From Odoribacteraceae bacterium (GTDB taxonomy: Bacteria > Bacteroidota > Bacteroidia > Bacteroidales > Marinifilaceae): a DNA stretch of 52,388 nt. A program made the translations under genes and the position numbers. The notes under the pieces are model-generated. The model saw nothing but the letters and a program-made list of their open reading frames with translations, was not told where the DNA came from and made no database searches. This document shows, one piece after another, positions 51,150 through 52,388 of the stretch (position 1 is its first letter; the number at the start of each line of letters is the position of its first letter). The DNA is taken from contig JAISNC010000059.1 in the NCBI GenBank assembly GCA_031276355.1, forward strand, positions 1 through 52,388. Reading direction: 5' to 3'.

Positions 51150-52388
51150 TTATTCTTGGATACAGCGCACGGAGGCGCCGAAACCGCGATTAGCGGTATA
51201 CCGTGGAGAGTTGTTGGTCGCGTTGAAGTTCATGGAATGACCGTACATGCTGCTGTACGGCGTGGACGACCAGTTGTAACCGTAGCTCAGCTCGACGTAC
51301 ATGCTGCCCAAGTCGATGCGGCGCTGGCCCGATGCCGGATAGAAGGCCGTTTCGCCGCTGGAACCGGACATGTAGAACTCCCAGCCGGCTTGATCTTTAC
51401 CGCTCTTGTAGTCATTTGGATAGTTAGCGGCGTTAGGCACGTTACCAGCAAGGGCGAACGTGCTCCACGTGCCGTCCACGGGCAATCGCCATCCCGGGGG
51501 ACAGGGGTCGAAAAGGCTCTTGCCAGCCTTCGGCTCCGAAGTATACCATCCCGGGTTATTCCACGAGTTGCCGGGATACGGGTTGCTTTGCACCCAGTCG
51601 CCGCTCCCGGGGTAGTAGAAGTTATAAGGACGCTGTACCGCCGTCTTGAGCGCCGTCCTGCCCTCTACCCGCACGATACAATCGCCGGAAGTAGCGGCAA
51701 AAGCAGTGACCGTCGTTCCAGAGACATCATACAACGACACGCTCGCGGCGGGGAACGGCTCCTTGCGCCCGAACTGGTAGTACAGGCCGCGGGTCTTGGC
51801 AATACCATCGGCACGCACGGCGCCGGAGGCACCGAGATTACGGTCCATGATGAATTTATCGATGTATGCGGCAGTGGCCCACGCCCCGCCGAAGTAGCGA
51901 TGCACGGCCCCGCCGGGAACGGCGTACGAGTAAACGTCCTCCTGCCAGGAAGATGCCACGGCATCCGGGTTGTAATTCGTGAGCCACAGGTGCCAGCTCC
52001 AGAGGTATTCGGTGGTGCCCTTTTTCTTGACCCCGATCAACACGTTCCCCGCCGCGTTTTGATCCTTGGGACTAAAGTAAAAATTATTTTCTCCCTTGCC
52101 CGCGTATTTACCCGCGGGGATGACCGTCCCGCTGGACTCGCAGAAATCGATCAGGCCCTCGCCCGCCTTATCCTGCCAGATCACTTCGGACTCCCACTCG
52201 GTATCCGGGGTAATCGCGTTGGAGTTCGTCCCGTCCACGGAGCTCCAGAACTTGTTGACACGGAAAACGGGCACGCCGTAGGTGGCCTGGACGGGGCCGG
52301 CGAGCGGGTTGATGATGTAGGAGTTCGACTCGGCCAGCTGCACCTGGCCCAGGTTCTCCACGCGATCATCCTGTTCGGCTCCCGCGGT
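51150..52388 (-). CDS. C-terminal part of a large surface protein, DUF4906/FISUMP-like
   Basis: The frame is open to the right window edge, so the N-terminus is missing. A GTG at 52361 is an internal codon rather than a sure start. The 413 visible residues contain a domain rich in aromatic residues. The segments LWSWHLWLTNYNPDA, MDRNLGASGA, GLYYQFGRKEPFPA, FDPCPPGWRLPVDGTW and GFGASVRCIQE are features of the FISUMP/fimbrillin-associated surface proteins that follow DUF4906 in Bacteroidales. They are usually lipoproteins or pilus-like components with an unknown ligand. A terminator follows its stop codon. Confidence 0.8.
   Translation of the reverse strand, partial: TAGAEQDDRVENLGQVQLAESNSYIINPLAGPVQATYGVPVFRVNKFWSSVDGTNSNAITPDTEWESEVIWQDKAGEGLIDFCESSGTVIPAGKYAGKGENNFYFSPKDQNAAGNVLIGVKKKGTTEYLWSWHLWLTNYNPDAVASSWQEDVYSYAVPGGAVHRYFGGAWATAAYIDKFIMDRNLGASGAVRADGIAKTRGLYYQFGRKEPFPAASVSLYDVSGTTVTAFAATSGDCIVRVEGRTALKTAVQRPYNFYYPGSGDWVQSNPYPGNSWNNPGWYTSEPKAGKSLFDPCPPGWRLPVDGTWSTFALAGNVPNAANYPNDYKSGKDQAGWEFYMSGSSGETAFYPASGQRRIDLGSMYVELSYGYNWSSTPYSSMYGHSMNFNATNNSPRYTANRGFGASVRCIQE

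Overview
The window looks like a Bacteroidales chromosome. Signs of this are TAnnTTTG-type promoters, a SusC/SusD pair, a MurF-alanine racemase fusion, an archaeal-type prolyl-tRNA synthetase, and a tmRNA whose tag decodes as GENNYALAA. Most genes are GC-rich by eye (not computed), so the genus is left open.

Positions 1 to about 20,650 are one end of a tailed-phage prophage, cut by the left edge of the window. Its late genes all run rightward. First comes a small cassette: the tail of an unknown gene, a GNAT-like protein, an IbrA-like DUF3440/PAPS-reductase-family protein and an XRE regulator. A highly structured segment (2019-2156) follows. The head genes come next (predicted portal, a DUF6712-like protein, two unknowns and a SufE-like protein), then a HicAB toxin-antitoxin pair with its own promoter and terminator. 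After that come the tail genes (tape measure, large tail protein), lysis genes (holin, M23 endolysin, candidate u-spanin) and host-contact genes (BACON-domain protein, tail fibre). A leftward tyrosine integrase sits beside ssrA (tmRNA, 20657-21051, minus), the likely integration target. Three late-gene blocks are each preceded by the same 10-mer, TTTGTCCTTT, exactly 20 nt upstream of a TAnnTTTG-like box. This looks like a phage late-promoter class.

From 21,060 on is host DNA. A GSCFA protein and a SPOR-domain protein converge. A leftward run of tightly packed genes (22753-31341) joins MurF-Alr, an M64 peptidase, a GT2-DUF4922 fusion, a SpoIID/LytB protein and an AmpG-like permease, which suggests cell-wall turnover and recycling. 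Upstream of it is an array of ten 21-bp palindrome-containing repeats, then pepT and proS. Rightward genes follow: a low-complexity lipoprotein, a FadL-like outer-membrane protein and a split ThrE exporter.

A leftward SusC-SusD-DUF4843-PKD-like lipoprotein operon lies behind a FecR anti-sigma gene that has no sigma factor next to it (39235-47653). Divergent from it are an LTA-synthase-family gene and a pstS-like gene without pstCAB. A 390-bp gap with nested inverted repeats leads to a truncated surface protein at the right edge.

The best candidates for something undescribed are the bistable, UUCG-capped RNA-like element at 2019-2156, the TTTGTCCTTT late promoters, and the phage SufE-like protein sharing a prophage with a PP-loop sulfur-transfer-family enzyme.
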